Both the position numbers and the translations under genes were made by a program. From contig CAJURF010000004.1 in the NCBI GenBank assembly GCA_910588825.1, positions 1-64,000 on the forward strand: a DNA stretch of 64,000 nt, written 5' to 3'. Position 1 is the first letter of the stretch. Each line of letters opens with the position of its first letter. This document shows positions 62,752-64,000 of this stretch, in pieces. The notes beneath the pieces were generated by a model. It was not told the origin of the DNA. It saw only the letters and a program-made list of their open reading frames with translations, and ran no database searches. This DNA comes from an uncultured Lachnospiraceae bacterium. Its GTDB lineage: Bacteria > Bacillota > Clostridia > Lachnospirales > Lachnospiraceae.

Positions 62752-63785
62752 ACAAAAACCACTTTTTATTCTTATCACTATTTGGCGGTATTGATGACGA
62801 ATTGGTGATACGTTCAGAAAAACCCTGGAGGGAAACTCAAAACACCCTGGCGCTGCGTAAATATCTGACAGGTGCCGCCTGTGCCGCAGTTATCATTCTC
62901 CTGAGTATGGCATGTATTTTCCATTCAGAAGTCAAGGCAGCGCTCCATAAATTTACAACAGCAATCGGCGAAATGCTTGGAATTTCAGAAGATATATCCT
63001 CTTATACAGAGATAAAAAATTCCTCTGTCACAAAAAACGGCCTGACACTCACATTAGAGGAAGTTATCTTAGATAAAAACCAGCTGTTTCTTCTGGTATC
63101 ACAAAAATTTGAGGACGGCAGACAGATAATTGATACCGAATTATCCGATCATGTAAAAGTAAACGGCAGGAAGCTCCATGTGAAAATCCAGCATAAAACA
63201 GACGCCTCCCCTGAAGCACCTGCCGGTAAATATGTTCTGAACTATTACCTGGATAAAGACTTCCGCCTGGAAGACCCCGTTGAAATAGAAGCAGTATTTA
63301 CTGTCAACAAAATCCATAACATGGATGAAATCGGAAAATACAGATTCATTTTCCATGCATCCATGGAAAAATCAAACCAGCGCACCGCCGTCGTTCAGAG
63401 CGGTCAGGTAATCACACTCTCTGACGGAACCCCCATAACAATAAAAGATTTTTCATTCAACAGCGTAGAAAGCACGATAACTGCTGTATGTGAAAACCTT
63501 CCGCCGGACAGAGAGTATTACTTAAAAGGAAAAGATAACCTGGGAAATCAGGTGACTTACAGACTGCTTTCTTATGAAAATCCTGAAATGGTTTTTGTCA
63601 TCGACAATAACGGGTATCTCTCGCCCAATGCCTCAAATGTGGAATTACAGCTTTACGAGCACAGCAGCCTGGGGACACTTATTGATTCTGAGGAAGACGA
63701 TTCATTTATGGAAGAATCATTCCTTGATGAAAATGTTTATCAGATGACTAAGATTGGAAATGCTGTTACTATTTCTCTAAAATAG
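62748..63785 (+). CDS. DUF4179-type membrane protein, probable anti-sigma factor
   Basis: 345-aa protein, translationally coupled to the ECF sigma gene. A short cytoplasmic N-terminus of about 40 residues (FLFLSLFGGIDDELVIRSEK) precedes a single membrane helix (YLTGAACAAVIILLSMACIF). The extracellular part begins with a DUF4179-like domain (about 65-170: KKGLTLTLEEVILDKN-type strand as TKNGLTLTLEEVILDKNQLF) and ends with a second beta-rich domain (about 215-330). The cytoplasmic stub would hold the sigma factor until an envelope signal arrives. That role is inferred from gene coupling and topology; the classical zinc anti-sigma HxxxCxxC motif is not present. Confidence 0.8.
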   Translation: MNKNHFLFLSLFGGIDDELVIRSEKPWRETQNTLALRKYLTGAACAAVIILLSMACIFHSEVKAALHKFTTAIGEMLGISEDISSYTEIKNSSVTKNGLTLTLEEVILDKNQLFLLVSQKFEDGRQIIDTELSDHVKVNGRKLHVKIQHKTDASPEAPAGKYVLNYYLDKDFRLEDPVEIEAVFTVNKIHNMDEIGKYRFIFHASMEKSNQRTAVVQSGQVITLSDGTPITIKDFSFNSVESTITAVCENLPPDREYYLKGKDNLGNQVTYRLLSYENPEMVFVIDNNGYLSPNASNVELQLYEHSSLGTLIDSEEDDSFMEESFLDENVYQMTKIGNAVTISLK

Positions 63786-64000
63786 CTATAATAAAGCCAA
63801 TAATTTTAAGAAAGGAGGCTCTGACATTTTTTGACATTAGATATCTTCAATTTCTGCTTTTTATAATCCTTTTACAAAAAGTAAATAAAGAGCCCTGACA
63901 TTTATGAGTTAGCTAAACATTCAAAAATTGTCAAACTATATGTATAAGTGCGGCAGAGAATGCAATGGATTTTAGCGAAATATCCCAAAATCCACTTTTC
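63786..64000. other. AT-rich end of window, no gene
   Basis: No open frame with a ribosome binding site. A GAAAGGAGG at about 63811 is followed by no usable start. The short phrase TGACATTT recurs three times (about 63824, 63832, 63895), without a clear function. Confidence 0.4.

Noticed and set aside
1..64000. CRISPR arrays, tRNA or rRNA genes, T-box or other classical riboswitches
   Set aside because: No regularly spaced repeats of 25-40 bases, no cloverleaf or rRNA signatures, and no T-box or known riboswitch core seen in the leaders read.

Overview
The window looks like chromosome of a low-to-mid GC Gram-positive anaerobe of the class Clostridia, most likely family Lachnospiraceae. Support: the six-cysteine SCIFF peptide next to its radical-SAM maturase and a TIGR04086-type membrane protein, the neighbouring secDF-recJ-relA-hemZ order typical of Clostridia, an [FeFe]-hydrogenase maturase (HydE), BceS-like kinase and YtrA/YtrB-like modules, GH94 phosphorylases, strong AGGAGG ribosome binding sites and many TTGACA-17-TATAAT promoters. 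Genus cannot be fixed from the sequence alone.

Layout. 1-3540: decayed secreted-protein start, uvrB with an SOS-like promoter, then a small graveyard of TraX-like and Rpn-nuclease fragments. 3544-7310: chemoreceptor, hydE, rpmF and the DUF177 (YceD) gene. 7385-12660: BceRS-like two-component system followed by a GntR/ABC module whose permease is broken at a G7 run. 12866-16600: MacAB-like efflux operon. 16700-28664: long housekeeping block on the minus strand (hemZ, MBL hydrolase, relA, recJ, secDF, scfB, scfA, TIGR04086, mucin-like surface protein). 29018-33546: CNNM/CBS transporter, YdcF-like, DUF362 and MATE genes.

33600-40080 is an AT-rich accessory island inserted in this conserved setting. 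It holds a 54-aa small protein, an unrecognised 1157-aa protein with an HExxH motif and a possible EACAD glutamate, the wreck of another element on the opposite strand, and an FRG-domain protein. HExxH giant plus FRG protein plus small ORF is the best candidate in the window for an undescribed (possibly anti-phage) system; function is inference.

40083-46613: polyol/alcohol dehydrogenase, DUF554 membrane protein, a two-component system with an 894-aa kinase, and a HAD phosphatase. 46861-59534: a beta-glucoside utilisation locus: YheO-like and AraC regulators, two GH94 phosphorylases, a carbohydrate ABC transporter (binding protein and two permeases) and a domain-swapped GH3 beta-glucosidase. 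The cell would import oligosaccharide, phosphorolyse it to sugar 1-phosphate and clean up with GH3; the gene set resembles the Listeria beta-1,2-glucooligosaccharide cluster. 59700-64000: TipAS-type MerR regulator with a clear operator, an unknown 149-aa protein, a decayed region with a Zeta-toxin-like P-loop fragment, and an ECF sigma factor with a DUF4179-type membrane partner.
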